Assembly: GCF_007197645.1 (NCBI RefSeq) | Contig: NZ_VKGK01000004.1 | Coordinates: 1-64,000, forward strand | Reading direction: 5' to 3' | DNA length: 64,000 nt | Source of the DNA: Shewanella hanedai | GTDB taxonomy: Bacteria; Pseudomonadota; Gammaproteobacteria; Enterobacterales; Shewanellaceae | Shown: piece after piece, positions 42,827 to 52,592 of the stretch | How the letters are laid out: each line of letters starts with the position of its first letter | Numbering within the stretch: position 1 is the stretch's first letter | Notes under the pieces: model-generated | Told to the model about the DNA's origin: nothing | The model's input: only the letters and a program-made list of their open reading frames with translations | The model's database searches: none | Translations under genes and position numbers: made by a program

Positions 42827-43654
42827 TCATATCTCATCGTTCAAAGCTGTGATCTCCGTCAATATCCCAGCCTGGTTTTCATGCCCTAGTGCTACCCCTA
42901 AAGGTTCAAAATAAGCAATAAGCGCAGGAAAAATTAATTGGCGATGTTCAAGTGTTGGATATCCGCCCGCGATTGCTAACGAAGAGTTCAAGGTTTCATT
43001 CACTAAATAGGGATTACTGATATCTGGATAAGATTCGATGCAGGCTTCAAAAGCTCTGGCCATTAACTCTGTCGGTTTAGCAAAATATTGCCCACCATAA
43101 TGCTTATCTAACGCGACAGCCCGATTAACAAAATCATGGGTATCATCACCATCATGAGACAATAAAGCCACAGTGAATACCTGCTCTAATCGCTGATTTA
43201 ATGGGTGCTTTATCTGGGAAACATCAGCCAACCAGCAACTACTGGCAAAAGAGTGTCCTACAGGGGAGGTGAAATAAGCTTTCGAGGAGATATAGTGGTC
43301 GAAAGCGTGCCAAAACTCATGTGCCAACGCCCCCGCTCCTGCATTCTTCGCTAAAGCTAATTCTCGATGTGCTGGAACATAGTGTGCTTGAACGCCTTTT
43401 TGCCCACCAGAACCAAATGCTAGGTTTAACGTTTGTCTTAACCCTAAAGCGTGGGGAGGCAGCTTAAGGATAAAAGCAAGATCGGCTAACGAATCAAAGA
43501 TGAGGTTAGCGGCCTTATCTCGCTCATCTTTTTCGACCCAACGGCCAAGCCGAATATGGTTTAACCCAAAGGTGTGTTTAATATCGTTAAAACTAACCTG
43601 TTCACCGAAGCGATAATCCGGCCCCTCTCTTCGATACTCTTTATGTTTTAACAC
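42827..43654 (-). CDS. CLCA_X/LPD1-like protein with HExxH motif
   Basis: A 275-residue protein. The region YRFGEQVSFNDIKHTFGLNH through RLGRWVEKDER, SLADLAFILKLPPHALGL, NLAFGSGGQKGVQAHYVPAH, and GAGALAHEFWHAFDHYIS matches the pattern of the LPD1 domain of polyvalent proteins on phages and conjugative elements. HEFWH (H112, E113, H116) is a zinc-peptidase-like motif. Here the domain stands alone, apparently the chromosomal 'CLCA_X' type. Function is unknown; peptidase activity is inference. The start is GTG. Divergent from pyrC. Confidence 0.75.
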   Translation of the reverse strand: MLKHKEYRREGPDYRFGEQVSFNDIKHTFGLNHIRLGRWVEKDERDKAANLIFDSLADLAFILKLPPHALGLRQTLNLAFGSGGQKGVQAHYVPAHRELALAKNAGAGALAHEFWHAFDHYISSKAYFTSPVGHSFASSCWLADVSQIKHPLNQRLEQVFTVALLSHDGDDTHDFVNRAVALDKHYGGQYFAKPTELMARAFEACIESYPDISNPYLVNETLNSSLAIAGGYPTLEHRQLIFPALIAYFEPLGVALGHENQAGILTEITALNDEI

Positions 43655-43991
43655 TCGGCTCTTCTTACTTTATTTGCACTAAAGTTTACAGTTTATTCAG
43701 CAAGGTTAATTGCTCTCGTCACGTACTCTAATATAGTAATTCTTAACAAGACAATCTAACAGTTTCTCACTCTTAATATATTTAAACTTGCCGCGATATA
43801 CACTAGATTACAGCTCATGTTATTGACCCCAGAAATGTTCAAGTAAATACGACTTCCCACACAGCGCGATTGTCATTTTATATGATGATACAAGATATGT
43901 AATCTCAGCTATCAAGAAAAGCCTATTTCTGACATAATATCGCGCAGAAAATAGCTAGTTATGGCTTGCCCCGAACGCATAGGAACTATAG
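43655..43991. other. Divergent intergenic region CLCA_X / pyrC
   Basis: A 337-base AT-rich gap with both promoters. No operator or hairpin is recognised. The pyrC ribosome binding site AGGAACTATAG is at the right edge. Confidence 0.5.
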
Positions 43992-45023
43992 ATGACGCAG
44001 ATCACCCTACTTACTCCCGATGATTGGCACCTTCACTTCCGTGATGGTGATATGTTACAAGAAACCGTTCCAGCAACAGCCCGATTATTTCAGCGCGCCA
44101 TTGTTATGCCGAACCTGCTGCCTCCCGTGACTGATGCAAAGTTGGCAATGGCTTACCGTGACCGTATTCTGGCTGCACGTCCACAAGGGTCTAACTTCGA
44201 ACCTTTGATGACCATTTTCTTAACCAATGACACCAGCAAGCAAGATATTATCGATGCTAAAGCTGCTGGCGTTGTTGCTGCAAAGCTCTACCCTGCCGGT
44301 GCGACCACCAACTCCGATGCAGCGGTAAAAGCCCTTGATGCACTGTTTCCTGTATTTGAAACCATGGCTGAACAAGGCATGTTATTGCTGGTACACGGTG
44401 AAGTCACCGAATCACATATTGATATCTTCGACCGTGAAGCCCTGTTTATCGAACGCAACTTATCACGCATCGTTGATGCTTTCCCAGCTCTTAAAGTCGT
44501 GTTTGAACATATCACCACGAAAGAAGCGGCTGATTTTGTCATGTCAGCATCTGAAAATGTCGCGGCGACGATTACACCGCAACACTTATTGCTGAACCGT
44601 AATGACCTGTTAGTGGGCGGCGTTCGTCCCCACAACTTCTGTCTACCGGTTCTTAAGCGCAGCACCCACCAAGAAGCCTTACGCGCAGCCGTTGCAACGG
44701 GATCGAGTAAGTTCTTCTTAGGCACCGATTCAGCCCCTCATGAGAAGCATCGTAAAGAGTCTGCTTGTGGCTGTGCGGGTTGCTACAGTGCTTGGAGTGC
44801 TCTGGAACTGTACGCCCAGGTATTTGATGATTTAGGTGTGATTGAGAAGCTTGAAGGCTTTGCCAGTACTCATGGCCCTGACTTTTATGGTCTGCCAAGA
44901 AATACCAGTACAGTGACGCTTGTAAAAGAGAGCTGGACGGTACCGAGTGAGATAATCTTGCCAAACGGCAACCCAATTGTGCCCTTCTTCGCCGGTGAAC
45001 AAGTCAACTGGAAAGTGAAGTAA
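43992..45023 (+). CDS. pyrC: Dihydroorotase
   Basis: A 343-residue type II dihydroorotase, the third step of pyrimidine synthesis (carbamoyl aspartate to dihydroorotate). Zinc ligands: [10 protein letters not shown] (H13, H15), the carbamylated Lys in [28 protein letters not shown] and the Asp of [11 protein letters not shown]. The [10 protein letters not shown] segment is typical of the E. coli-type enzyme. Length is normal. Right after the stop is an ATACCAAT half of the post-stop repeat and then a terminator. Confidence 0.97.
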   Translation: MTQITLLTPDDWHLHFRDGDMLQETVPATARLFQRAIVMPNLLPPVTDAKLAMAYRDRILAARPQGSNFEPLMTIFLTNDTSKQDIIDAKAAGVVAAKLYPAGATTNSDAAVKALDALFPVFETMAEQGMLLLVHGEVTESHIDIFDREALFIERNLSRIVDAFPALKVVFEHITTKEAADFVMSASENVAATITPQHLLLNRNDLLVGGVRPHNFCLPVLKRSTHQEALRAAVATGSSKFFLGTDSAPHEKHRKESACGCAGCYSAWSALELYAQVFDDLGVIEKLEGFASTHGPDFYGLPRNTSTVTLVKESWTVPSEIILPNGNPIVPFFAGEQVNWKVK

Positions 45024-45050
45024 TACCAATTACGACACAATTAGACCAAC

Positions 45051-45079
45051 AAAAAAGCCTGCAATTTGCAGGCTTTTTT
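45051..45079. terminator. Bidirectional Rho-independent terminator
   Basis: GCCTGCA (45057-45063) pairs with TGCAGGC (45067-45073), flanked by A6 and T6. It serves pyrC on the plus strand and the QEGLA gene on the minus strand. Confidence 0.92.
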
Positions 45080-45095
45080 ATGCTCATAAGAGTCA

Positions 45096-47090
45096 TTAAC
45101 GAATAGCTGAAACCAGATAGTCGATAATCGACGGCGGCTGAGGCGTGCTAAGCTGCAAATCAAATAAGGATGTCGGCTTAATCAATAAGTTTCTTTCAAC
45201 CATCTCATTGATAGTCGGTAGATCCAACAACCCTGCTTTACCCACCAATAAATTATCGAGCGGCATGGTTTTGCTTAGACTCACAATATCTCTAAACCCT
45301 TTTAGGTAAAGATAATCTTTAGTGAATCCACCACCACGGTACACGCGAGTCGTTAAGGTAAACGCATCATCATTACTTACACCATATTGGTGAACCAATG
45401 TCTGATAGGTACTGGTGAACTCTCTTTGCTGTAGCATCAAGTTAACGGCAATAACCCTAAGTGCCAAGATCTTCAATCGACTTAGCGTCAGGTTACCCGA
45501 ACAGTATTCACTGTAAATGGCTAAGCCTTCTTGAGCTTGAGTGTTACCCGTTAGGCCTAATGAGAACACCTTCAGATCTTGGCGCTTAGCATTCACAGTC
45601 GTCAGCATATGTACGCCTAACTCATGATAAGCAAATGCCACTAACTCTTTGGCTGTAAACACGGCATCTTTGTTGATCAGTAAGCTGCCTTTATCATTAT
45701 CAACCATGGCTTTAGCAACGATTCGAGAAGACAGCTCTATTTTACAATTAAAGCCCCATTCGTTAGCTTTAACCCGGAAATAATCAACTGCATACTCTGC
45801 CGAATGTAACTCAGTTTCCTCTTCACCTTCAATCATAGGTGCACGCAGAATAAACTCAGCATTAGCCAAATCATTCTTATCGGGCTCACCATAGTATTTC
45901 AATGAGTTGTAAACAAAGTTATCACTGCCAATCGAAGAAATAAGCTCAATCTTCGTCGCCAAATTATCGATAACATGGCGATATAGTTGCTGAATATCGG
46001 CATCCATCACACCTTCAACAGGAAGCTTATACAGCTGCTCCCTGAATTGATAAGGATTGATATTCAACTGCTTATAATTAAATTCAGGTGCAACAAGCCC
46101 TTTCTTACTAAAGAACTTCTTCCGTTCACTGCCAATATTAACTGGGTTAATAAATTTCAGTGTCTCTACACTTCGACAAAGCGAATATAACTGCTTGTCC
46201 AAGTTAAGAATGTCAGGTGCCAATGAAGAGGAAAGCAGATCCACATTTCTCACTTTTTTACGCTTACCAAAGCGACGCATAAAGTGAGCGGCAGTTTCTG
46301 AAATAGCGTGTTTAACACCCGCCTTTAACTCTTCAAGAACAAGGGGATACACCTCTCCTTTGCTCTCATCCATGAACACCTTCTTCACCTCAACAGGTAA
46401 CACCAATGTATTGTCGAAGTGAGCGTTAATGTGAGCAATTAGATAACCGCGTCCCTGAAAAACTTCATCAGTCGCCGCCCTAACATCTAAGTTAGGCAGG
46501 GTTATCTTATTTAACTCGCATTCAAAATGCTGGCAGATCGAGCCCCATCGCTCAACATCAATCTGACCTGAGCCGATATTAAACGTCGGCGTGTCCTTTT
46601 CAATCCGTTGATGATTGTATGAGTGCATATCGAAAATGATGCTGTTATTAAACATCATCTCTAATCGCGTAATAATGGCTTCCAGCACATTATAAAATGA
46701 CTCATGCTTAGCATGGCTAAACGCCCTTTGCTTAGGCGATAAGGGCTTATCCCAAACTTGCTTATTCCATGCAGTTTTATAATAAGTCGACAAGGTTTTT
46801 GCACGATTGAGATCATATTCAAAGCGTGAGTCATTTCCGATCAAGACGATAGGAAATGAAGAGACTAACTCATCGGTATAAGGGTCTTCTTCATAAAACC
46901 GTTCATCTTTGCTCAGCAAAAAAGCTTTTTTGAGATCATCTCTTAATCTGTGACCGTTATGAATCGCGGTACAGACCATAGGGGAGTACTCGTCGATTTT
47001 GACGATGAATGCACCGCCCTCAACTTCAGCTTGAAAGCACTCACCCTTTTTGATTAACTCAATACACTCAAATTCAGATAACGTGAGCAT
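45096..47090 (-). CDS. N-formylglutamate amidohydrolase-like / DUF1704 (QEGLA) fusion
   Basis: A 664-residue protein of two parts. Residues 1-265 resemble N-formylglutamate amidohydrolases: TAIHNGHRLRDDL, YTDELVSSFPIVLIG, NDSRFEYDLNRA, IIFDMHSYNHQR and HINAHFDNTLVLPVEVKKVF. Residues 290-660 are a DUF1704 domain with the zinc-peptidase-like HELGVH (489-494) and the signature QEGLA (520-524), sometimes named 'flavohemoglobin expression-modulating QEGLA motif protein'. The two are separate genes in many genomes. It overlaps the upstream ATP-grasp gene by 17 bases. I start at ATG 47090, after AAAGG; TTG 47096 is less likely. Product and substrate are unknown. Confidence 0.85.
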   Translation of the reverse strand: MLTLSEFECIELIKKGECFQAEVEGGAFIVKIDEYSPMVCTAIHNGHRLRDDLKKAFLLSKDERFYEEDPYTDELVSSFPIVLIGNDSRFEYDLNRAKTLSTYYKTAWNKQVWDKPLSPKQRAFSHAKHESFYNVLEAIITRLEMMFNNSIIFDMHSYNHQRIEKDTPTFNIGSGQIDVERWGSICQHFECELNKITLPNLDVRAATDEVFQGRGYLIAHINAHFDNTLVLPVEVKKVFMDESKGEVYPLVLEELKAGVKHAISETAAHFMRRFGKRKKVRNVDLLSSSLAPDILNLDKQLYSLCRSVETLKFINPVNIGSERKKFFSKKGLVAPEFNYKQLNINPYQFREQLYKLPVEGVMDADIQQLYRHVIDNLATKIELISSIGSDNFVYNSLKYYGEPDKNDLANAEFILRAPMIEGEEETELHSAEYAVDYFRVKANEWGFNCKIELSSRIVAKAMVDNDKGSLLINKDAVFTAKELVAFAYHELGVHMLTTVNAKRQDLKVFSLGLTGNTQAQEGLAIYSEYCSGNLTLSRLKILALRVIAVNLMLQQREFTSTYQTLVHQYGVSNDDAFTLTTRVYRGGGFTKDYLYLKGFRDIVSLSKTMPLDNLLVGKAGLLDLPTINEMVERNLLIKPTSLFDLQLSTPQPPSIIDYLVSAIR

Positions 47091-48111
47091 CGTCAATCGC
47101 CTTTCTGAATTCAGTCTTACGCTGACTTAGCACTTCTTTAGCGTTAACAACGCTTTCAACGAAGTCGATAACCTTCTTTTGCAGCTTAACGTTATTCAGT
47201 TTGTTAATACGCATGATCCCACCGGGGCTCTGTACGTTCACTTCAATCAACTTCTCACTGATAACATCAATACCAACAAAGAACAGACCATCTCTGACCA
47301 ATTTAGGACCGATGTGCTTACACAAGGCTTTCTCATTCTTGGTCAAAACATGCTTAACAACACTGCCACCAGCATGGATGTTTGAGCGCACTTCGTTTTG
47401 TGCAGGAATACGCTTCATAGCGCCAATAGGCTCACCATTTAGCATGAGAATACGCACATCACCAGCATCAGCACCCTCTACATATTCTTGTAGAATAACG
47501 TAGTTGCCGCCCTTGCCACTGTTGATGTAAAACTCAAGTAAAGAGTGAAAACTCTTTTGAGCGTGCTTCTCAACTAAAATAACGCCCTGACCACCGTAGC
47601 CATCAAGTGGCTTCATGATCATCTTGTCAGTTTTAGATTCTCTTAGTACTTCTTCTAAGTACTCAGGGGTTTTAGAAACATGAGTAACAGGAATAAATGC
47701 GTTAGTTGGATCGTCAAATGAAGCGGTATACAGCTTATTATTAGCAATACGTAAACCGTCAATATCATTCATGATGAACACTTCATCGCGAACTGAATCT
47801 AAAAAGTTAAGCGCGATTGGATTTAAAGGCGGATTAGCACGCATGATAATGGTGTCAAAACCCGCTAACGGCAAACGTGACTTTTTAAACACTGCTCTTT
47901 TGTAAAAAGAGACGATGTTATTCGGCACAGCTTCATCTTTGCTGAATATTTGACAAAAAGCACTCGCCTCAGAATCTCTCATGGTTAAGTTATCTGGCGT
48001 AGTCAGCGCAACAGTATGGCCTCGAGATACACACTCATGGATCATTCTTAAGGTTGAGTCTGTTTCAGGCTCAACACTGCTCCATGGATACATCAGAAAT
48101 AAAATGTTCAT
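47074..48111 (-). CDS. Glutathione synthetase-like ATP-grasp ligase
   Basis: A 345-residue ATP-grasp protein resembling prokaryotic glutathione synthetase: N-terminal NILFLMYPWSSVEPETDSTL, IMRANPP, NDIDGLRIANNKLY, KPLDGYGGQGVILV (nucleotide-binding loop), VILQEYVEGADAGDVRILML and FVGIDVISEKLIEVNVQSPGG. It is probably not the main GshB; the company of a QEGLA/amidohydrolase fusion suggests ligation of a different gamma-glutamyl or peptide-like product. ATG 48111 is preceded by AAAGGA; the longer frame is unsupported. First gene of a two-gene operon. Confidence 0.87.
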   Translation of the reverse strand: MNILFLMYPWSSVEPETDSTLRMIHECVSRGHTVALTTPDNLTMRDSEASAFCQIFSKDEAVPNNIVSFYKRAVFKKSRLPLAGFDTIIMRANPPLNPIALNFLDSVRDEVFIMNDIDGLRIANNKLYTASFDDPTNAFIPVTHVSKTPEYLEEVLRESKTDKMIMKPLDGYGGQGVILVEKHAQKSFHSLLEFYINSGKGGNYVILQEYVEGADAGDVRILMLNGEPIGAMKRIPAQNEVRSNIHAGGSVVKHVLTKNEKALCKHIGPKLVRDGLFFVGIDVISEKLIEVNVQSPGGIMRINKLNNVKLQKKVIDFVESVVNAKEVLSQRKTEFRKAIDDAHVI

Positions 48112-48589
48112 TACAAATTCCTTTGATAGCGAATGCTCTAACGATCTTTGCCACATAAAGGCTTAGTGAGTAACTAGAGGATTCAAATACATTACATAGT
48201 GATTGAGATCTCAAAAAATAGGAGACTGAAACAATCGGATTTTAATTAGATTTAGCTAACGCAGGGCTAGATAAGGCCGCGTAATTTACACCAAAACATT
48301 AACTTAAAATACTTATAAATTAATGCGTAACTAGATAAAAAAAATAACCCTGTAACTACATGTATTAAATACAAAAAAACCTTGATACAAATGTACAACA
48401 AACATTAATCTTTGGAGAACTTCAATAAACACCACCCATTAATACGACTCATTCGAATTAGCGTGCCGTGATTCAAGGCTCAACAAAATTGAACTCTCAG
48501 GGATGAAAGGGTAAAATTGCACAACATTCGTCCCAACTTCCTGCCCTCATAGCTTAACGCTGTTTAGGCTAATCACTATAGATAATACC
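48112..48589. other. Divergent intergenic region, ATP-grasp / RluA-like
   Basis: A 478-base AT-rich gap between divergent genes. No coding potential, repeat or named operator is visible. Confidence 0.5.
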
Positions 48590-50272
48590 ATGCTCTCCTC
48601 TGAAAACTGTTTTACCCATTTTAAAGAGTCTATCGACGATCTAGCCTTACCTGAACATTTCACTTTTCCTTTTTATTACGAACCTCATCCCTTATGTTTA
48701 GTGGCGGTAAAAGAGCTCCAAACACACCTGAATACACAAACACAATGGCAGCATAATTTCGGTCATACAGGCGATGAAGACTCAGCGATTGGTAAAATGT
48801 TCGGGGTTTTAGTGGTGCAGAATAGTCTTGGCGAAATAGGCTATTTATCTGCATTTTCAGGAAAAGTTGCCGACCAGAATCTGCTACCTAATTTCGTTCC
48901 GCCAGTATTTGATATGCTGACTCAAGACAGCTTTTTTCTCGCCGGGCAGAAAAAGATAAACGCCATTACAGAACAAATTAATCAGCTAAGCGCCAATCCA
49001 CAAATTGCGCAACTCCAGATTCACTTATCCAAAACTCTCAATACCGCAGAGATTCAAATTGAAGCTCAAAGACAGAGCGTCATTGAGGGGCGAAAGACAC
49101 GCAAAGTACGCAGAACAGCCGCTAAGGCTGAACTTAATGAAGCGCAATTGATTGCGTTACAGCTAGAACTGAGTAAAGAGAGTGTGCACGATAAAAATCA
49201 ACTAAAGGCACTGACTCTTCACTGCAACGAACAGGTTTACTGGGCAAAACAACAGTTAAGCCAATTAACTGATGCAATCGAACAGCTCAAAAGCCAGCGA
49301 AAAGCCTCGTCAGCGGCTCTACAGCAAGCATTATTTGAACAATACCAGTTCTTAAACATCTTAGGCGAAAGAAAAAACTTAGCGGAGATTTTCAAGGGAA
49401 CAGTTCACCAAACCCCACCGGCAGGTTCTGGCGAATGCGCCGCCCCAAAATTGTTACATTACGCCTTTAAACAGGGCTTAACACCCATAGCTATCGCCGA
49501 ATTCTGGTGGGGAAGCTCTCCTAAATCAGAAATCAGACAACATAAGAATTTTTATGCCGCCTGTCAGGGAAAGTGCAAACCTATTTTAGGCCATATGCTT
49601 GAAGGAATGACCTTAGATGAAGATCCATTACTGACCAACCCTGCGATTGGCAAAACCATCGACATCATCTATCAAGACAGTGAGATGGCCATCATCAACA
49701 AACCGCCTGAGTTTCTGTCGGTACCGGGGAAAAACATTCAAGATTGTGTATATTCTCGCATGAAGCAGCAATTCCCTAACGCCACGGGCCCCCTTATTGT
49801 TCATCGACTTGATATGTCGACATCGGGATTGATGGTCATCGCCTTAACCAAAGAAGCCAACAAAAGCCTGCAGGCACAATTTATCGCTCGCACGATTAAA
49901 AAACGCTATGTCGCGCTACTGTCGGGTTTGCTTGAACAAGACGAAGGAATTATCAACCTGCCCATGCGCGGTGATTTCGACGACAGACCTAGACAGTTAG
50001 TCTGCTTTGAACATGGCAAACCCGCAGAAACGAAGTGGCAAGTTATTAGCCGTAAAGATGGCAAAACGAAGGTCTATCTATCCCCTAAAACAGGACGAAC
50101 CCATCAACTTAGGGTTCATAGTGCCCATGTTCAGGGATTAAACATGCCTATAATCGGTGACGATTTATATGGCATAAAAGCCAATAGATTACACTTACAC
50201 GCTGAACTCTTAGTGCTCAACCACCCTAGCACCAAAGAGTTAATGACCTTTAGCGTTGAAGCCGAATTCTAA
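48590..50272 (+). CDS. RluA-family pseudouridine synthase with long coiled-coil N-terminal extension
   Basis: A 560-residue RNA pseudouridine synthase. The catalytic domain is C-terminal (about 350-560): IDIIYQDSEMAIINKPPEFL, the motif HRLDMSTSGLMV with catalytic D408, and SPKTGRTHQLRVHSAH. Residues 1-340 are an extension with a stretch rich in Gln, Glu, Lys and Leu at 135-265 that should form a coiled coil. Ordinary RluA enzymes are 220-330 residues. The RNA site modified is not predictable. Monocistronic. Confidence 0.88.
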   Translation: MLSSENCFTHFKESIDDLALPEHFTFPFYYEPHPLCLVAVKELQTHLNTQTQWQHNFGHTGDEDSAIGKMFGVLVVQNSLGEIGYLSAFSGKVADQNLLPNFVPPVFDMLTQDSFFLAGQKKINAITEQINQLSANPQIAQLQIHLSKTLNTAEIQIEAQRQSVIEGRKTRKVRRTAAKAELNEAQLIALQLELSKESVHDKNQLKALTLHCNEQVYWAKQQLSQLTDAIEQLKSQRKASSAALQQALFEQYQFLNILGERKNLAEIFKGTVHQTPPAGSGECAAPKLLHYAFKQGLTPIAIAEFWWGSSPKSEIRQHKNFYAACQGKCKPILGHMLEGMTLDEDPLLTNPAIGKTIDIIYQDSEMAIINKPPEFLSVPGKNIQDCVYSRMKQQFPNATGPLIVHRLDMSTSGLMVIALTKEANKSLQAQFIARTIKKRYVALLSGLLEQDEGIINLPMRGDFDDRPRQLVCFEHGKPAETKWQVISRKDGKTKVYLSPKTGRTHQLRVHSAHVQGLNMPIIGDDLYGIKANRLHLHAELLVLNHPSTKELMTFSVEAEF

Positions 50273-50317
50273 AATTGAACGAAGAGATGCTGTAGCAAAA
50301 AAGCATCTCCCCTTCCA

Positions 50318-50352
50318 CGATAAACGTGTATTGCCATAATCCACGTTTATCG
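50318..50352. repeat. Intergenic hairpin
   Basis: CGATAAACGTG at 50318-50328 pairs with CACGTTTATCG at 50342-50352 (11 bp, 13-base loop) between the pseudouridine synthase and S9 peptidase genes. A smaller AGATGCT/AGCATCT hairpin lies just before. Probably transcript-end structures. Confidence 0.6.
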
Positions 50353-50450
50353 ATTTATTCTCGTTTCATTGTCGTTTTTTTATTTTTTACTATTCTAGCC
50401 ATCACGCATATTGTTACTCTGATGTTACCAATAGACAGAATTGAGTAACC

Positions 50451-52373
50451 ATGAAGACATTAATCACTCCACTCCTCTTTTTACTTTGCTTTTTCTCCCT
50501 TCAAGGCGTGGCAGAAGTACTGCCTTTAGAACACTTTGCCAAACCAGCTCAATTCTCTAACATCAAACTTTCCCCTAACGGTGAATACTTTGCTGCAACG
50601 GTACCCAAAGAGGACACCAATGTTTTGATTGTCGTTGAACGCAAGAGTAAAAAAAGATTAATAGCCTACGGCTTTGGCCATAAAGAGTACATTGGAGACT
50701 TTTATTGGGGCAATAATGAACGTCTGGTCTACACCAAACAGTATGAGGTTCAAGGTAGAGAGAGAAAGTTCTATAGAGGTGAGATATTTGCCGCCAATAT
50801 AGATGGTAGCAAACGAACTCAATTATACGGCTATAGCCAACAAGGAAAATCAGCGTCTAAACGCGGTGAAAATGCTTGGGGCTATATCGCCCAGATGCTC
50901 ACCAATGATGACAAACATATTCTTATTCTCTCATCAAAGTGGAACACCGACAGAGACTCATCAGATAAAATTTATAAGGTAAACATCTACAACAAAAAAA
51001 GAACCCGAATTGCGACAACACCAATGGGGAACATAAGCGTAGTCACCAATATTGATGGCATTCCCGTTATCGCCAAAGGTAAAAATAGTGAGGGTGAAAC
51101 TAAACGGTTTTTCTACACTAACGGCAAGTGGCTAGAGATCAGTAAAAAAGACCCCCTTTCAGATTACTCATATAAGTCATTAAGCAATGACGGCAAACTT
51201 CTTTATATGAGCAAAGCGGTAAATGACGGTACTTCAGGCTTATATCAATATAACTTCGACACCAAAGAGATTGCATTACTTTTTAATCACCCAGATGTAG
51301 ATATCAACGCCTATGTCCGCTCACCAGATAGCAGAAATATTGTTGCCGTTGAAACCATGATGGACGGCATGCAATACCATTATTTAGATGATTCGCATTT
51401 TAGTAAGATTCATCAACAAATCTCAGCCAGTTTCCCAGATGCAGACATCAGTATCAGAGCTAACAGCATCGATGATGAAGAGATGATAGTGAAAGTCATC
51501 ACAGATAAAAACCCAGGTGATTTTTATCTGTATAACCAAAAGAAGAATACGATAAATTATCTGTTAAGCGCGAAACCTTGGATCTATCCAGAGCAGATGA
51601 AAGCAAGAAAACTTATTCATTTCAACGCCCGTGACGGTCAGAAAATCTATGGCTATTTAACGCTACCTAAAGCCAATAAGACTCCACACCCACTCATCGT
51701 TGATGTTCACGGCGGCCCATATGGACCGCAAGATAAATGGCACTATAACTCGAGCGCTCAAATGTGGGCTAACAATGGGTTTGCCGTACTACAAATAAAC
51801 TTCAGAGGTTCTGGTGGCTATGGCAAAGATTTCAAAAAAGTCGCCTATTTAAAGCGCAGCACTTTGATTCAGGAAGACATTATAGACGGTACTAAATGGG
51901 CATTAGCCTTAAAGAATATCAGCGATGATAAAGTCTGTATTACTGGTGGCAGTTTTGGTGGTTACGCCTCTTTAATGTCCCCCCTTATCGAACCTGAACT
52001 CTACAAGTGCGCAATCCCAATGTATGGCGCCTATGACCTTCTTTATCAAATGAAAAATGCTGACTACATGGACGGTAGCTCTGTCTCAATAGGCGCAATG
52101 GAAAAATATGGTGATAATGAAGAACACTGGCGTAAAGAGTCGCCACTGACTTATATCGACAAACTACAAACACCCTTAATGATCGTCACTGGTGGAAGAG
52201 ATAAACGCGTCCCCCCACAGAGTGCTTTTAACCTTCAAGAGGCACTCGATCAACGTAACAGCAGCTATGAGTGGCTTTATAAACCAAAAGAGGGGCATGG
52301 ATTCGTCAATATCGAGAATAAGATTGAGCTCTACCAAAAGAGTCTGGCCTTTGCACGTAAACATATGCAGTAA
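50451..52373 (+). CDS. S9-family prolyl oligopeptidase-like serine peptidase
   Basis: A 640-residue exported peptidase. Signal peptide residues 1-21 (SLQGVAEV). Residues 30-370 form a beta-propeller (ANIDGSKRTQLY, SPDSRNIVAVE repeats). The C-terminal alpha/beta-hydrolase domain has the nucleophile S501 in GGSFGGYAS, D584 in GGRDKRVPP and H616 in EGHGF; HGGPYGPQD supplies the oxyanion region. It is close to dipeptidyl or acylaminoacyl peptidases and likely degrades short peptides in the periplasm. Confidence 0.93.
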   Translation: MKTLITPLLFLLCFFSLQGVAEVLPLEHFAKPAQFSNIKLSPNGEYFAATVPKEDTNVLIVVERKSKKRLIAYGFGHKEYIGDFYWGNNERLVYTKQYEVQGRERKFYRGEIFAANIDGSKRTQLYGYSQQGKSASKRGENAWGYIAQMLTNDDKHILILSSKWNTDRDSSDKIYKVNIYNKKRTRIATTPMGNISVVTNIDGIPVIAKGKNSEGETKRFFYTNGKWLEISKKDPLSDYSYKSLSNDGKLLYMSKAVNDGTSGLYQYNFDTKEIALLFNHPDVDINAYVRSPDSRNIVAVETMMDGMQYHYLDDSHFSKIHQQISASFPDADISIRANSIDDEEMIVKVITDKNPGDFYLYNQKKNTINYLLSAKPWIYPEQMKARKLIHFNARDGQKIYGYLTLPKANKTPHPLIVDVHGGPYGPQDKWHYNSSAQMWANNGFAVLQINFRGSGGYGKDFKKVAYLKRSTLIQEDIIDGTKWALALKNISDDKVCITGGSFGGYASLMSPLIEPELYKCAIPMYGAYDLLYQMKNADYMDGSSVSIGAMEKYGDNEEHWRKESPLTYIDKLQTPLMIVTGGRDKRVPPQSAFNLQEALDQRNSSYEWLYKPKEGHGFVNIENKIELYQKSLAFARKHMQ

Positions 52374-52463
52374 TCGCGAACCAACCAGCAAGAAGCATGT
52401 TTAATTGGTATAAATCGTGGTGGGAACAAAAACCGACTCAAAGTAAAAGGTAGATAAAACCCC

Positions 52464-52490
52464 GACTCCCGCCTCTATAAGGCGGGAGTC
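52464..52490 (+). terminator. Strong hairpin, probable terminator
   Basis: GACTCCCGCCT (52464-52474) pairs with AGGCGGGAGTC (52480-52490), an 11-bp GC-rich stem with a 5-base loop, 90 bases after the S9 peptidase stop. No long T run follows (ATTATGTTGT). Confidence 0.7.
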
Positions 52491-52592
52491 ATTATGTTGT
52501 CTAGCTCCCAAATCTCAGCGTAAAAGATGTCCAGTAAATCTGTATTCCATTACTATCTGCTACTTTTTTTAAAATGTCAGGTCAAGAGTTGT

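Noticed and set aside
44288..44725. 145-residue reverse-strand open frame inside pyrC
   Set aside because: Antisense shadow of a highly conserved gene; no start signals.
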